Numbered from the stretch's first letter, positions 1 through 8,720 are shown. The stretch is 64,000 nt of DNA from Ruminococcus sp. (GCA_017620025.1 JAFZRF010000003.1:1-64000); one strand, 5' to 3'. Made by a program: numbers and translations. Notes: generated by a model from the sequence alone, not told the origin.

Positions 1-118
1 AGGTTGGGGCAACGCCCCGCATTTTCCGCAGGGCGCTTCGCAAGGGGTGAATTCCAAAACAGTCCGGGGGTCTGTTTTGGAAGAGGGGACGCCTTGCAAG
101 TGAAGGCGTCCCCTGATA
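1..118 (+). repeat. Intergenic structured repeat, copy A (truncated by window edge)
   Basis: This is the right-hand half of a repeat family found six times in the window. It carries the shared hairpins: the TTGGGGC/GCCCCG stem, the stem around AATTCCAAAACAGTCC, and the terminal stem GGGGACGCCTT/AAGGCGTCCCC ending in CTGATA. It lies downstream of the GH16 gene, beyond that gene's terminator. The left half would lie before position 1. Confidence 0.85.
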
Positions 119-156
119 TAACTATGGTTGTTTGAAAGACTGAGAAGTTTCTCCGG

Positions 157-175
157 CAGCCCCTTTAGAATCCCA
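157..175 (-). repeat. Inverted fragment of the repeat left end
   Basis: Read on the minus strand, this is TGGGATTCTAAAGGGGCTG, identical to the first bases of the full repeat copies near 8417 and 61534 but in the opposite orientation. Only about 20 bases match before similarity is lost. It is either a remnant of a second, inverted copy or an end-inversion of copy A. Confidence 0.6.
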
Positions 176-177
176 TA

Positions 178-208
178 TAAAAATGACTCTCCCGTTTCCG
201 GGAGAGTC
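178..208 (-). terminator. Intrinsic terminator of the GH16 gene
   Basis: On the minus strand an uninterrupted stem GACTCTCCCG/CGGGAGAGTC with a four-base loop is followed by ATTTTTAT. It begins 33 bases after the stop codon of the GH16 gene. Confidence 0.85.
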
Positions 209-241
209 TGTTTAAGAGAGGTCCGATGGACGTGTATAGCG

Positions 242-1708
242 TTAGTCGATCTCTTCTACACGTACATTTGTGATATATACGGTAGCGTCTGATCCTCTGT
301 GACCGAGGTTGAATTCAAGGCGTCCGTAGGGATCGTCCTTCTCCTTCATCTCGAAATCATAGCTGTAGGTCTTCTGTTCTGTGGAGATCGTGAGCTTTGT
401 ATCCTCGAGGTAGCGGATCCAGCCGGCATTCGGAGCTGATACGCATACTACGATGTCACGCTCCTCGTCAGCCCATGCATCGAATGTTGCACGGTACTTC
501 TTGCCCTTGATCATGGGCATCTCAGGCTGAACGAGCTGAACGGAGTAATCAACTGTACCCTCGTTCTCGGTAGTGATGATCATGGTGTTGTCCTTGATCT
601 CGGCAGTACCCTTTCCGCCCTCGAAGAGGAGGAACTTCCAGTTCTCGTCATCGGTGAGATCCTCCTGCTCGGAGAAATCGCCGTTGTAGATGAAGTTGCC
701 GTCCTCAAGAGCCTCACGGAATTTCTTCTCGGGCTTCTTTACGTTGGTGTCGTACTCAGGCTTCTGGTATACACGCACGTAGTCTATCTCGAACTCAGCA
801 TTGTCGAAGTCAGTGGTCTCGTCGGGATTGCCCGGCCATGTGCCGCCGACTGCAAGGTTCATCTGTACGAAGAAGGGCTGGTTGAAGGGAGCGGGGTAGG
901 GCTTTTCGTCTTCGCCCTGTACTGCTGTGAACCAGTCATTTACTGTGAGGTAGAGCTCACCGTCGATATACCAGCGCATCTCGCCGGGCTCCCACTCTAC
1001 TGAATACTCATGGAAATCGGATGCGAAGGAGCCGCTGTCAAGTACGACAGTTCCCTGCTGTTCACCGTGGGGCTCGCCGTAGTGGAGAGTACCGTAAGCA
1101 GTCTTGACGTCGCTGCCGAGTACCTCCATGATATCGATCTCGCCGCACTTGGGCCACTGTCCGTAGTAGCTCTCGTCCTTGGGCATCATCCAGATAGCAG
1201 GCCAGAGTCCCTGACCCTCAGGAACCTTTGCGCTTGCAACTACCTTGCCGTACATGAAGTCCTGCTTGTTCTGGGACTTTATCTTGCCGGAGGTATAGTA
1301 GTCCTTTCCGTTCTTGTCGGTCTTGATGGCCTTTAGTACCATCTTTCCGTCGCGGACGAATACGTTGTCGGTTGAGGTGGTGTACTCCTGGAGCTCTTCG
1401 TTGGTCCAGCCGGGCTCATGGGGCTCATAGCTCCATATATCCTCGTTCATGGAATCGCCGTCGAATTCATCGTGCCAGAGCAGTTCGTAGCCTTTGATCT
1501 CGGGAACGTCTGCGGCATCGGCGGCAGGCTTCTTCTCTGTGGGTGCTTCGGTCTCTGCTTCGGTAGCAGCTTCTGTCTCAGCCTCGGTTGCTTCCTCGGT
1601 TGCAGCCTCTGTAGCGGGAGCAGTATCCTCGGAAGGCGCTGCAGCAGTACCGCAGCCTGTGAGCATCATGACAGCAGCCGTAGCTGCCAGTAATCTTTTG
1701 TTTTTCAT
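242..1708 (-). CDS. GH16 beta-glucanase lipoprotein with C-terminal CBM4/9-like module
   Basis: Predicted secreted endo-beta-glucanase of family GH16 (laminarinase or lichenase), 488 aa. A lipoprotein signal peptide ends in the lipobox LTGC, so the enzyme is probably tethered to the membrane. A Thr/Glu/Ala-rich linker follows, then the GH16 domain with the active-site motif GEIDIMEV at residues 189-196, where E190 and E195 fit nucleophile and acid/base. Residues from about 345 onward (NGDFS...VYITNVRVEE) resemble CBM4/9 modules. I chose the ATG at 1708, seven bases after AGGAGGA; an upstream in-frame start at 1804 lacks a ribosome site and would spoil the signal peptide. A TATAAT lies at 1754-1759. 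There is no dockerin, unlike the GH9 enzyme nearby. Whether the substrate is beta-1,3 or mixed-linkage glucan cannot be read from the motif. Confidence 0.92.
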   Translation of the reverse strand: MKNKRLLAATAAVMMLTGCGTAAAPSEDTAPATEAATEEATEAETEAATEAETEAPTEKKPAADAADVPEIKGYELLWHDEFDGDSMNEDIWSYEPHEPGWTNEELQEYTTSTDNVFVRDGKMVLKAIKTDKNGKDYYTSGKIKSQNKQDFMYGKVVASAKVPEGQGLWPAIWMMPKDESYYGQWPKCGEIDIMEVLGSDVKTAYGTLHYGEPHGEQQGTVVLDSGSFASDFHEYSVEWEPGEMRWYIDGELYLTVNDWFTAVQGEDEKPYPAPFNQPFFVQMNLAVGGTWPGNPDETTDFDNAEFEIDYVRVYQKPEYDTNVKKPEKKFREALEDGNFIYNGDFSEQEDLTDDENWKFLLFEGGKGTAEIKDNTMIITTENEGTVDYSVQLVQPEMPMIKGKKYRATFDAWADEERDIVVCVSAPNAGWIRYLEDTKLTISTEQKTYSYDFEMKEKDDPYGRLEFNLGHRGSDATVYITNVRVEEID

Positions 1709-1861
1709 ATACATTCCTCCTGTAAAGGGAAAAGATACTTTGTCTTTATCATTATTATAGCTTTTGTATGACGGAAAATATATCAGATAGCATACTTTTT
1801 TCACACATTGATGATATATCCGGCATGATCAGATGCTCATCCGGCTGTGCAGGGCATACAG

Positions 1862-1902
1862 GAAAAAGATATCCCCGGAACTATTTTATTGATATCCCGG
1901 GG
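1862..1902 (-). terminator. Possible weak terminator after the GNAT gene
   Basis: A CCCCGG/CCGGGG stem with a long AT-rich loop is followed on the minus strand by ATATCTTTTTC, just past the acetyltransferase stop codon. The large loop makes it weak. Confidence 0.4.
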
Positions 1903-1917
1903 AAATGTATCGGTTTA

Positions 1918-2490
1918 TCAGCGCAGTTCGCTATCTGAGCTGTACTCGCTCCTGAGTATCGAGAAATACAGCCTGCCCACATACTCTCCGTTCATATAGA
2001 AATAATCACGCAGAGTGCCTTCGTACGTCAGGCCGCATTTTTCAATAACACGCTTTGAAGGAGCATTTATCGTCTTGGTGCATATCTGGACCTTGTGCAG
2101 GTTTATCCTGTTGAAGCCGTAATCAATAACTGCCTTTGCTGCTTCGGTGGCATATCCTCTGCACTGGTATTCGGATCCGATGCAGTACTCTATCTCTGCA
2201 AAATGGTTCTTGCTGTCAACGAGGAAATATGCTATCTGTCCGATACATTCGCCTGATGCCTTTTCGATGACTGCCCAGCGGTAATAGTCCTCCCTTTCGT
2301 AGGAGCTGATATATTTGTCGAGCAGACCCTTAACCTCGTCCTTGGTGGAGTATACAGGTTCGGAATACAGTGACTGTATCTTCTCGTCAGCGATCCAGTT
2401 CCTGAGCATGGAATCATCATCTGTGTATTCGAATCTTCTGAGTACAAGTCTTTCTGTTTCTATGGTGTCTGTTCCGCAGTGAGTGAGCAT
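1918..2490 (-). CDS. GNAT family N-acetyltransferase (RimJ/RimL-like)
   Basis: A 190-aa single-domain acetyltransferase. The opening ETERLVLRRF, the central IGQIAYFLVD and the acetyl-CoA-binding stretch around CRGYATEAAKAVIDYGF are typical of RimJ/RimL-type GNAT proteins that transfer acetyl groups to N-terminal or small-molecule amines. The ATG start is preceded by AGGAGGT at good spacing. The gene lies downstream of tRNA-Arg on the same strand, separated by a terminator, and no clear promoter of its own is seen in the 40-base gap, so read-through may drive it. The substrate is unknown. Confidence 0.88.
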   Translation of the reverse strand: MLTHCGTDTIETERLVLRRFEYTDDDSMLRNWIADEKIQSLYSEPVYSTKDEVKGLLDKYISSYEREDYYRWAVIEKASGECIGQIAYFLVDSKNHFAEIEYCIGSEYQCRGYATEAAKAVIDYGFNRINLHKVQICTKTINAPSKRVIEKCGLTYEGTLRDYFYMNGEYVGRLYFSILRSEYSSDSELR

Positions 2491-2525
2491 AGCGTTACCT
2501 CCTCAGGTGAAGTGTATGGGTGAAT

Positions 2526-2554
2526 AAAGAAAACCCCTGCCGGTATGACAGGGG
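2526..2554 (-). terminator. Terminator of the tRNA-Arg transcript
   Basis: On the minus strand CCCCTG-TCATACCGG-CAGGGG is followed by TTTTCTTT, starting nine bases beyond the tRNA 3' end. Confidence 0.75.
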
Positions 2555-2562
2555 AACGCTTA

Positions 2563-2639
2563 TGGCGTCCCAAAGAGGAGTCGAACCTCCGGCCTACTGC
2601 TTAGGAGGCAGTCGCTCTATCCTACTGAGCTATTGGGAC
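2563..2639 (-). tRNA. tRNA-Arg (anticodon CCU), CCA encoded
   Basis: Read on the minus strand, a full cloverleaf is present: acceptor stem GTCCCAA/TTGGGAC, a D-arm with AGCTCAGTAGGATAGAGC, anticodon stem ACTGC/GCAGT enclosing the loop CTCCTAA (anticodon CCT), and a T-arm GGAGG-TTCGACT-CCTCT. The discriminator base is G and CCA is encoded. The minor AGG arginine codon is its target, and AGG is used often in the neighbouring genes. Confidence 0.97.
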
Positions 2640-2645
2640 ATATCA

Positions 2646-2672
2646 TGTCCGGTACATATACTGTACCGGACA
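2646..2672. repeat. Perfect 11-bp inverted repeat in the tRNA-Arg leader
   Basis: TGTCCGGTACA and TGTACCGGACA flank a five-base centre. The palindrome lies between the tRNA promoter -10 box and the mature tRNA 5' end, so it forms a hairpin in the precursor. There is no T-tract, so a terminator role for the upstream MATE gene is doubtful. Confidence 0.6.
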
Positions 2673-2680
2673 CAATAAAT

Positions 2681-2709
2681 ATTATACCATAGATATCATG
2701 GCTTTGCAA
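2681..2709 (-). promoter_or_regulatory. Sigma-A type promoter of tRNA-Arg
   Basis: On the minus strand TTGCAA is separated by 17 bases from TATAAT. It lies about 40 bases before the mature tRNA start and just past the MATE stop codon. Confidence 0.8.
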
Positions 2710-2747
2710 GTGCAGAGGATTAATTTTGTTGATTTAACTATCCTTCG

Positions 2748-4103
2748 TCATGTCAGCTTGCGCTTCTGAAGAAGGTATCCTCTGCTGAGCAGCCACTGCC
2801 TGTCAGCGAAGCGCTGGAACATGACGATTGCTGCCAGTGACGTGAGGAACTCCGATACCGGAACAGTGAGCCATACGCCTGTTATGCCGAACAGTGCGGC
2901 GAGTATGAAAGCAAGCGGTATGATAAAGAGCGTTCCTCTGAAAAGTGATATCATCTGTGCCGGACCCGGATACTCATGTGAGGTGAAGTATACGGAGAGC
3001 ACGATATTGAATCCCATGAACGGCATACACGTAAAGTAGAGCCGCATACCCTTTTCTGCGACTGACTGCAGCTGTGTGTCCCTGCTGTCATTGAATATGC
3101 TGACGATACTGTGGTCAGTGAAGAATACGAGAGAATAGGCTGCTGCTGCGATGATACCTGTCATGATAAGAGCGAGATGGAGTATATACCTTGTAGCTTC
3201 GTCATTGTCCTGACCGTGGTACTTGCACATAAGCGGCTGTACACCGCAGGAAACGCCTGTGAATACGGCGGTTGCGACGATAGCTGTGTTTGCTACGACA
3301 CCGTAGGCGGCGATGCCTGTGTTGCCGAGCACTCTGTAGATCACGAAGTTGAAAACGATTATAACAACACCGCCGGATACTTCAGACACAAAGGCATGGG
3401 AACCGAGTGAGAGAATATTCTTTATCGTTTTCCAGGAAGGCTTTATGAACCTTATACGGAAAGCGTTCCATCCGGTGATGATGTGTATGCTCATGACAGC
3501 CATACTGATGAATGGAGCGATACAGGTAGCAAGGGCTGCGCCGAACATACCCATATCCATTGCGAAGATGAATACATAGTCAAGAATTATGTTTGAAAGA
3601 CTGCCGGCCAGCATACCGGCCATGGCAAGCTTAGGGGCGCTGTCGTTACGCATGAAGCAGATCATGACGTTATTGAGTATGAATGCAGGGGAGAACCTGA
3701 GTATCATTTTCAGGTAGCCGTGTGACATCTCAAATACATTCTCATCCGCGCCGAGCATAGTTGTGAACGGAGCAGAAAAGAAAAGGCCTATAAGCTCAAA
3801 TACCGCAGCGATCGAAAGTGCTGCGATGATGGTGTTGGTGAATATCCCGTCCGTTTCGTTTCTGTCGGTATGACAGTACAGCATGGAGAAGCGGCTGCCT
3901 CCGCCCATGCCGAGCATGAGACCGAAGCCGTTCAGGAAATTGAACACCGGTAAAGCAAGATTAAGGGCAGCAAGACCGTTTGAGCCCATGCCCTTTGCGA
4001 TGAAGTATGTATCTGCGAGAATATATATGGACAGCCCGATAGAGCTGACTATATTCAGCAGAGTATACTTCATAAAGCTGCGCTTCATGATAGTTCTGTC
4101 CAT
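2748..4103 (-). CDS. MATE family multidrug/cation exporter
   Basis: An integral membrane antiporter of 451 aa, the normal length for the MATE family, with about twelve hydrophobic segments arranged in two halves. Features typical of the family are the start SSIGLSIYILADTYFIAKGMG and the repeated gate-like segment NTAIVATAVFTGVSCGVQPL. The ATG at 4103 follows GGAGGG by 12 bases; a TTG 60 bases upstream has no ribosome site and was rejected. A TATAAT with extended TGG lies at 4205-4210. Substrates are probably organic cations or drugs, exchanged for Na+ or H+, but none can be named from sequence. Confidence 0.9.
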   Translation of the reverse strand: MDRTIMKRSFMKYTLLNIVSSIGLSIYILADTYFIAKGMGSNGLAALNLALPVFNFLNGFGLMLGMGGGSRFSMLYCHTDRNETDGIFTNTIIAALSIAAVFELIGLFFSAPFTTMLGADENVFEMSHGYLKMILRFSPAFILNNVMICFMRNDSAPKLAMAGMLAGSLSNIILDYVFIFAMDMGMFGAALATCIAPFISMAVMSIHIITGWNAFRIRFIKPSWKTIKNILSLGSHAFVSEVSGGVVIIVFNFVIYRVLGNTGIAAYGVVANTAIVATAVFTGVSCGVQPLMCKYHGQDNDEATRYILHLALIMTGIIAAAAYSLVFFTDHSIVSIFNDSRDTQLQSVAEKGMRLYFTCMPFMGFNIVLSVYFTSHEYPGPAQMISLFRGTLFIIPLAFILAALFGITGVWLTVPVSEFLTSLAAIVMFQRFADRQWLLSRGYLLQKRKLT

Positions 4104-4434
4104 TATTCTGTTAAACCCTCCAATAAGCGGCTGACCGGCCGCAAAACTGCCGCGAAACGTCAATATGTGACATATTCCGGCGGTAACCCATATATCTGTA
4201 TCCTATTATACCACATTATTCCGGCAAATAACAGACTTTACAATAAAATTCTGTATATTATGTAAAACAGAACGTTGTCACAAGGAAAACTTTGTACAAA
4301 ATACCATCTTGACATTAGTGTACAGATGTGTGACATAAACTTGTTTCAGCGGCTTACATATTTTTACATGATACTTGCATTGAACAAGAAAAGATGTTAT
4401 AATAAATTATATATCACGATCGGAGGAACATACA
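4104..4434. other. Divergent promoter region between the MATE gene and fhs
   Basis: This 331-base gap holds an extended -10 box for the MATE gene (minus strand, TATAAT at 4205-4210, weak -35) and the fhs promoter on the plus strand. I see no riboswitch-like structure in the short fhs leader: only about 30 bases lie between the fhs -10 box and its ATG. Confidence 0.7.
4375..4403 (+). promoter_or_regulatory. Promoter of the fhs operon
   Basis: TTGCAT, 17 bases, TATAAT. The start codon lies 31 bases after the -10 box, with GGAGGA at 4422-4427 as ribosome site, so the leader is too short for a riboswitch. Confidence 0.85.
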
Positions 4435-6114
4435 ATGCTATCAGATATAGAGATCGCTCAGAATGCGAAAATGAAGAAGATAACCGAGATCGCTGCCGAA
4501 CTCGGCATATCGGATGACTGCCTCGAGCCCTACGGCCACTACAAGGCAAAGGTATCGGAGAGCCTTTACTCAAGCCTTGCATTCCGCAATGACGGCAAGC
4601 TGATACTCGTTACAGCAATCAATCCCACTCCTGCCGGTGAGGGAAAGACCACAGTCAGCGTAGGCCTTACCGAGGCTATGGGACGCATCGGCAAGAAGAC
4701 GGTCCTTGCCCTGCGTGAACCGTCTCTCGGCCCGGTATTCGGCATCAAGGGCGGTGCTGCCGGCGGCGGCTATGCACAGGTAGTGCCCATGGAGGACATC
4801 AACCTCCACTTCACAGGCGATATGCACGCAATCACTGCTGCAAACAACCTGCTCTGCGCCATGATAGACAATCATCTCCAGCAGGGAAATACCCTCAGGA
4901 TAGACCAGCGCCGCATCCTCTTCAAGAGATGTCTTGATATGAATGACCGTGCGCTGAGAAATATAATCGTAGGTCTCGGCGGAAAGGCTAACGGCGTTCC
5001 CCGTGAGGACGGCTTCAATATCACCGTTGCCTCAGAGGTAATGGCAATACTCTGCCTTGCCTCCGACCTTGCAGACCTCAAGGAGAGACTCGGAAACATA
5101 CTCGTTGCATACGACCTTGACGGCAAGCCCGTATTCGCCCGTGACCTCGGCTGCACAGGCGCTATGACCGCTCTCCTCAAGGACGCACTCAAGCCGAACC
5201 TTGTACAGACGCTTGAGAACAATCCAGCATTCATACACGGCGGCCCCTTTGCGAACATCGCACACGGCTGCAACTCAGTACGTGCCACCAAGCTCGCACT
5301 CAAGCTCGGTGATTACGTTGTTACCGAGGCAGGCTTCGGTTCCGACCTCGGCGCTGAGAAGTTCTTTGATATCAAGTGCCGCTATGCCGGACTTGTACCC
5401 TCATGCGTAGTTCTTGTAGCTACGATCAGGGCTCTGAAATACAACGGCAAGGTTCCGAAGGAGGATCTCGGAAAGGAGAACCTCTGGGCTCTCGAGAAGG
5501 GCAGCGTGAACCTCCGTACACACATCGAGAATATGCATAAGTACCATGTGCCGGTAGTAGTAGCCATAAACCGCTTTGCCTCCGATACCGACGCCGAGAT
5601 ACAGTTCGTAAAGGATCTCTGCACGGAGATGGGCGTTGAGGTATCCATGTGCGAGGTATTCGCCAAGGGCGGCGAAGGCGGAGTTGACCTTGCTGAGAAG
5701 GTATGCCAGACCATACAGCTCACCGAAGGCGGCGACGAGAGATTCCGTCCGCTGTATTCCACATCCCTCCCGATAAAGGAGAAGATCGAGACTATCGCCC
5801 GTGAGATCTACCGTGCCGACGGTGTTACCTACACCGCTCAGGCAGAGAAGGCCATCAAGGAGATAGAGGCTATCGGCTTCGGGGACCTGCCCGTATGCGT
5901 GGCCAAGACACAGTACTCCCTCTCCGATGACCCGAAGAAGCTGGGCAAGCCGAAGAACTTCACCATCACAGTCCGTGACGCACGTCTCTCCTCCGGTGCA
6001 GGCTTCGTAGTAATCTACACCGGCGAGATACTCACCATGCCCGGACTTCCCAAGGCACCCTCAGCCCTCAACATCGATTGCGATGTGAACGGCTGCATCA
6101 CAGGCCTGTTCTGA
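4435..6114 (+). CDS. fhs: Formate--tetrahydrofolate ligase
   Basis: A cytoplasmic enzyme that joins formate to tetrahydrofolate using ATP, giving 10-formyl-THF for purine synthesis and initiator-tRNA formylation. The 559-aa length is normal. The ATP-binding loop TPAGEGKTT lies at residues 65-73, and [23 protein letters not shown] is the family's signature stretch. The ATG follows GGAGGA closely. tsaE begins two bases after the stop, so the two are cotranscribed. Bacteria often place fhs under a ZTP riboswitch; here the leader is only about 25 bases long, while a ZTP-like aptamer sits before rpsU instead. Confidence 0.98.
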   Translation: MLSDIEIAQNAKMKKITEIAAELGISDDCLEPYGHYKAKVSESLYSSLAFRNDGKLILVTAINPTPAGEGKTTVSVGLTEAMGRIGKKTVLALREPSLGPVFGIKGGAAGGGYAQVVPMEDINLHFTGDMHAITAANNLLCAMIDNHLQQGNTLRIDQRRILFKRCLDMNDRALRNIIVGLGGKANGVPREDGFNITVASEVMAILCLASDLADLKERLGNILVAYDLDGKPVFARDLGCTGAMTALLKDALKPNLVQTLENNPAFIHGGPFANIAHGCNSVRATKLALKLGDYVVTEAGFGSDLGAEKFFDIKCRYAGLVPSCVVLVATIRALKYNGKVPKEDLGKENLWALEKGSVNLRTHIENMHKYHVPVVVAINRFASDTDAEIQFVKDLCTEMGVEVSMCEVFAKGGEGGVDLAEKVCQTIQLTEGGDERFRPLYSTSLPIKEKIETIAREIYRADGVTYTAQAEKAIKEIEAIGFGDLPVCVAKTQYSLSDDPKKLGKPKNFTITVRDARLSSGAGFVVIYTGEILTMPGLPKAPSALNIDCDVNGCITGLF

Positions 6115-6115
6115 T

Positions 6116-6580
6116 ATGACAGAGATAATTACACATTCTCCGGAGGAGACCATAGCCGCAGCTGAGAAGCTGGCAAAATGTCTCCGTCCCGGGGATATGA
6201 TAGCCTTCCGGGGCGGCCTCGGCGCCGGAAAGACCACCTTCACCCGCGGACTTGCCTTAGGTCTCGGGCTGGGGGACTGCGTCTCCTCCCCGACCTTCGC
6301 TCTCGTCAACGAATACCGCGACGTAAAGGGCAGCGGCAGCCTCACCCTCTACCACTTTGATATGTACCGCATCACAACCGAGGAGGGCCTTGAATCCACA
6401 GGCTTCTTCGACTACGATTTCGATAACAATATCGCCGTGATAGAGTGGTCTGAGAATATCGAGGAATTCCTCCCGGAGGATACTATATATATTACTATCG
6501 GAGCAGCCGGTGAGGGCGACGCTCCGGAAAGAAAAATCACGATAAAGGACGGTGAAAGGTTTGCTGACGCTTGGGATTGA
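6116..6580 (+). CDS. tsaE: tRNA t6A synthesis ATPase TsaE
   Basis: A small (154 aa) P-loop ATPase that works with TsaB and TsaD to put threonylcarbamoyl on A37 of tRNAs reading ANN codons. The Walker A motif is GLGAGKT at residues 34-40, preceded by the typical DMIAFRGG, and SSPTFALVNEY is the usual TsaE switch motif. It begins one base after the fhs stop and its end overlaps tsaB by 29 bases if tsaB starts at GTG, which is common for the tsaE-tsaB pair. TsaD is not in this window. Confidence 0.96.
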   Translation: MTEIITHSPEETIAAAEKLAKCLRPGDMIAFRGGLGAGKTTFTRGLALGLGLGDCVSSPTFALVNEYRDVKGSGSLTLYHFDMYRITTEEGLESTGFFDYDFDNNIAVIEWSENIEEFLPEDTIYITIGAAGEGDAPERKITIKDGERFADAWD

Positions 6581-7253
6581 CACCTCAGGAAAGACAGCAT
6601 CCGCAGCTCTCCTTGATACTGAAACGGAGACAATCCTTGCGGAATCCGCACTGTATACACAGAAGACACATTCACAGGTGATAATGCCCATGGTGAAGAG
6701 CCTTCTTGAGCAGAGCGGAAAGGCAATGACGGATATAGGCGCTGTTGCAGTAGCGGCAGGCCCCGGCAGCTATACCGGGCTCCGTATCGGAGTTGCGGCA
6801 GTAAAGGCCATGGGCTTTGCGCTGAACGTGAAGTGCTGTGCAGTATCGACGCTTGAGGCCCTTGCCTGCAACAACATAGCCTACAAGGGGCTGATATGCT
6901 CAGTCATGAAGGCGAGGGGCGATATAGTCTATGCGGCGGTATACAGGAGCGACTGCTATTCACTCGCGACTGTCTGCGAAGAGAGGCTTATGAGCCGTGA
7001 CGAGCTTGCAGAGATACTTGCCTTCAACGGCAATGAGGTGATGCTCTGCGGAGACGGCGCAGCGGATTTCTTTTCCGCATACCGTTCCCCGATGCTTCTT
7101 ATAGCTCCGCCTCAGGGCAGGCTCCAGAATGCCTGCGGGGTATGCCTTGCTTCGCTTTCAAAGGAGCTTGTCTCACCGGACGAGCTGGAGGTAAGCTATC
7201 TCCAGAAGGTCAAGGCTGAAAAGGACCTCGAGGACAGAAACGCAAAGGCATAA
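6552..7253 (+). CDS. tsaB: tRNA t6A synthesis protein TsaB
   Basis: An ASKHA-fold partner of TsaD in the t6A37 complex, 233 aa. The start LLTLGIDTSGKTASAALLD and the conserved GPGSYTGLRIGVAAVKAM are diagnostic. The start is ambiguous: GTG at 6552 lies two bases after AAAGGA, too close, while TTG at 6561 has that AAAGGA 11 bases upstream and would give an N-terminus more like other TsaB proteins. The gene is translationally coupled to tsaE. The rimI gene that often follows is absent; rpiB follows instead. Confidence 0.95.
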   Translation: MKGLLTLGIDTSGKTASAALLDTETETILAESALYTQKTHSQVIMPMVKSLLEQSGKAMTDIGAVAVAAGPGSYTGLRIGVAAVKAMGFALNVKCCAVSTLEALACNNIAYKGLICSVMKARGDIVYAAVYRSDCYSLATVCEERLMSRDELAEILAFNGNEVMLCGDGAADFFSAYRSPMLLIAPPQGRLQNACGVCLASLSKELVSPDELEVSYLQKVKAEKDLEDRNAKA

Positions 7254-7282
7254 GCAATTATATATGAAAGGAGCTGTCAACT

Positions 7283-7720
7283 ATGATAGCTATCGGCTGC
7301 GATCACGCAGGAGTAGAAATGAAGGATGCGATAATCGAGGCACTGACTGAAAAGGGCTTCGAGCTGAAGGATTTCGGCACGAACGGCGATCCCTGTGATT
7401 ACCCCGACAAGGCTAAGGAGGTCTGCGCTGCCGTTGTATCCGGCGAGTGTGAGAAGGGCATCCTCATATGCGGCACAGGAATCGGTATGTCGATCGCCGC
7501 GAACAAGGTGAAGGGCATACGTGCAGCACTCTGTTCCGATTCGTTCTCAACACGCTTTACACGCCTGCATAATGATACGAATATCATGTGCATGGGCGCA
7601 CGTACAATAGGCCCCGGACTTGCCATTGAGCTGGCTGAGATCTTCCTGACAACAGGCTTCGAGGGCGGACGCCACCAGCGCAGAGTTGACAAGATTATGG
7701 CTATAGAAAAGGAAAACTAA
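7283..7720 (+). CDS. rpiB: Ribose-5-phosphate isomerase B
   Basis: Interconverts ribose-5-phosphate and ribulose-5-phosphate in the pentose phosphate pathway; related RpiB/LacAB proteins also use allose-6-phosphate. The 145-aa length is usual. Seen are the phosphate-binding start [10 protein letters not shown], the catalytic-loop [13 protein letters not shown] with its Cys, and [22 protein letters not shown] precedes the ATG. It stands 14 bases before upp, so ribose-phosphate supply and uracil salvage (through PRPP) appear linked in one transcript. Confidence 0.96.
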   Translation: MIAIGCDHAGVEMKDAIIEALTEKGFELKDFGTNGDPCDYPDKAKEVCAAVVSGECEKGILICGTGIGMSIAANKVKGIRAALCSDSFSTRFTRLHNDTNIMCMGARTIGPGLAIELAEIFLTTGFEGGRHQRRVDKIMAIEKEN

Positions 7721-7734
7721 AGGAGGAAAACACC

Positions 7735-8358
7735 ATGTTACATATTATAGATCATCCGCTCGTACAGCACAAGATCTCTCTTCTGAGAGACAAGACCACA
7801 GGCACAAAGGAATTCCGTGAGCTGGTATCCGAGATAGCAATGTTCATCTGCTACGAGGCTACCCGTGATCTCCCGCTCAAGGAGATCGAGATAGAGACTC
7901 CCGTTGCAGTTGCGAAGACCAAGATCATCTCCGGCAGAAAGCTCGCATTCGTTCCGATACTCCGTGCAGGACTCGGCATGGTAGACGGCGTTACAAAGCT
8001 CGTTCCTGCTGCAAAGATCGGTCATATCGGACTTTTCCGTGACCCCGAGACAAAGGAGTCTGTGAAGTACTACTTCAAGCTGCCTGAGGATATCGCAGAG
8101 CGTGATACCATCATCGTTGATCCGATGCTCGCAACAGGCAACTCTGCTATCGCAGCTATCGATGAGCTCAAGAAGCTCGGCGTAAAGCAGATCAAGTTCA
8201 TGTGCATCATCTGCTCACCCGAGGGTGTTGAAGCAGTTACAAAGGCACATCCGGACGTTGAGATCTATGCAGGCGTTCAGGACGAAGGCCTCAACGAGGA
8301 CAAGTACATCGTTCCCGGCGTAGGCGACGCAGGCGACCGTATCTTCGGTACAAAGTAA
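7735..8358 (+). CDS. upp: Uracil phosphoribosyltransferase
   Basis: Salvages uracil by transfer of phosphoribose from PRPP, giving UMP. The protein is 207 aa, the normal size. The PRPP loop reads [11 protein letters not shown] and the uracil-binding C-terminus reads [17 protein letters not shown], both family signatures; the N-terminal [24 protein letters not shown] is also typical. A strong AAAGGAGG precedes the ATG. It closes the fhs-upp gene set and is followed by a terminator. Confidence 0.98.
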   Translation: MLHIIDHPLVQHKISLLRDKTTGTKEFRELVSEIAMFICYEATRDLPLKEIEIETPVAVAKTKIISGRKLAFVPILRAGLGMVDGVTKLVPAAKIGHIGLFRDPETKESVKYYFKLPEDIAERDTIIVDPMLATGNSAIAAIDELKKLGVKQIKFMCIICSPEGVEAVTKAHPDVEIYAGVQDEGLNEDKYIVPGVGDAGDRIFGTK

Positions 8359-8362
8359 TGAT

Positions 8363-8397
8363 AAAGCACCTCCGGCTGACCGGAGGTGCTTTCTGTT
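8363..8397 (+). terminator. Terminator of the fhs-upp transcript
   Basis: A perfect 13-base stem AAAGCACCTCCGG/CCGGAGGTGCTTT with a four-base loop, then CTGTTT. It begins five bases after the upp stop. Confidence 0.92.
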
Positions 8398-8416
8398 TAT
8401 CGTAAAGTATGGACAA

Positions 8417-8655
8417 GTTTGGGATTCTAAAGGGGCTGCGCCCCTTTAGCGGAGTCCAGCGGCAGAGCCTCTGGTGGGGTGACTCCCCACAGTGTGGGGA
8501 GATGTCAGCGAAGCTGACAGAGGGGACGGACCGGTCAGGTTGGGGCAAAGCCCCGCATTATCCGCAGGGCGCTTCGCAAGGGGTGAATTCCAAAACAGTC
8601 CGGGGGACTGTTTTGGAAGAGGGGACGCCTTGCAAGTGGAAGGCGTCCCCTGATA
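8417..8655 (+). repeat. Intergenic structured repeat, copy B (full length, ~239 bp)
   Basis: The full element runs from TTTGGGATTCTAAAGG to GGCGTCCCCTGATA and is a chain of hairpins: CTAAAGGGG/CCCCTTTAG, CTCCCCAC/GTGGGGAG, TGTCAGC/GCTGACA, GGGGC/GCCCC, CCAAAACAGTCC/GGACTGTTTTGG and GGGGACGCCTT/AAGGCGTCCCC. It fills the gap between two convergent transcripts and is flanked on both sides by their terminators. The open frame across it (8409-8672) follows the hairpins and has no ribosome site, so I do not call a gene. Confidence 0.9.
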
Positions 8656-8671
8656 ATACTTTAGCTAAGTG

Positions 8672-8704
8672 AAAAAGAAGACCCGGAGGGATGACCTCCG
8701 GGTC
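8672..8704 (-). terminator. Terminator of the GH9 gene
   Basis: GACCCGGAGG/CCTCCGGGTC with a five-base loop is followed on the minus strand by TTCTTTTTC. It lies 17 bases past the GH9 stop codon. Confidence 0.88.
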
Positions 8705-8720
8705 GTAGTTTTATCGTTCC

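Noticed and set aside
1494-1760. Plus-strand Ala/Ser/Val-rich frame opposite the GH16 linker
   Set aside because: It is the mirror of the low-complexity Thr/Glu/Ala linker and signal peptide on the minus strand. Similar mirror frames lie at 27919-28344 and 59520-59759 opposite the FtsY and M23 low-complexity regions.
2646-2672. Perfect palindrome as terminator of the MATE gene
   Set aside because: There is no T-tract on either strand and the tRNA promoter lies between the MATE stop and the palindrome; a leader hairpin is more likely.
2821-4134. Several plus-strand frames opposite the MATE gene
   Set aside because: They are antisense shadows without ribosome sites; the minus-strand product is a complete MATE protein.
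4404-4434. ZTP or THF riboswitch before fhs
   Set aside because: The promoter -10 box is only 31 bases from the start codon and no aptamer blocks are present.
8409-8672. Open frame of 87 codons across repeat copy B (and a similar 107-codon frame at 61516-61839)
   Set aside because: The frames follow the hairpin sequence of the repeats, start without ribosome sites and span a terminator; copy C breaks the frame. They reflect repeat similarity, not coding constraint.
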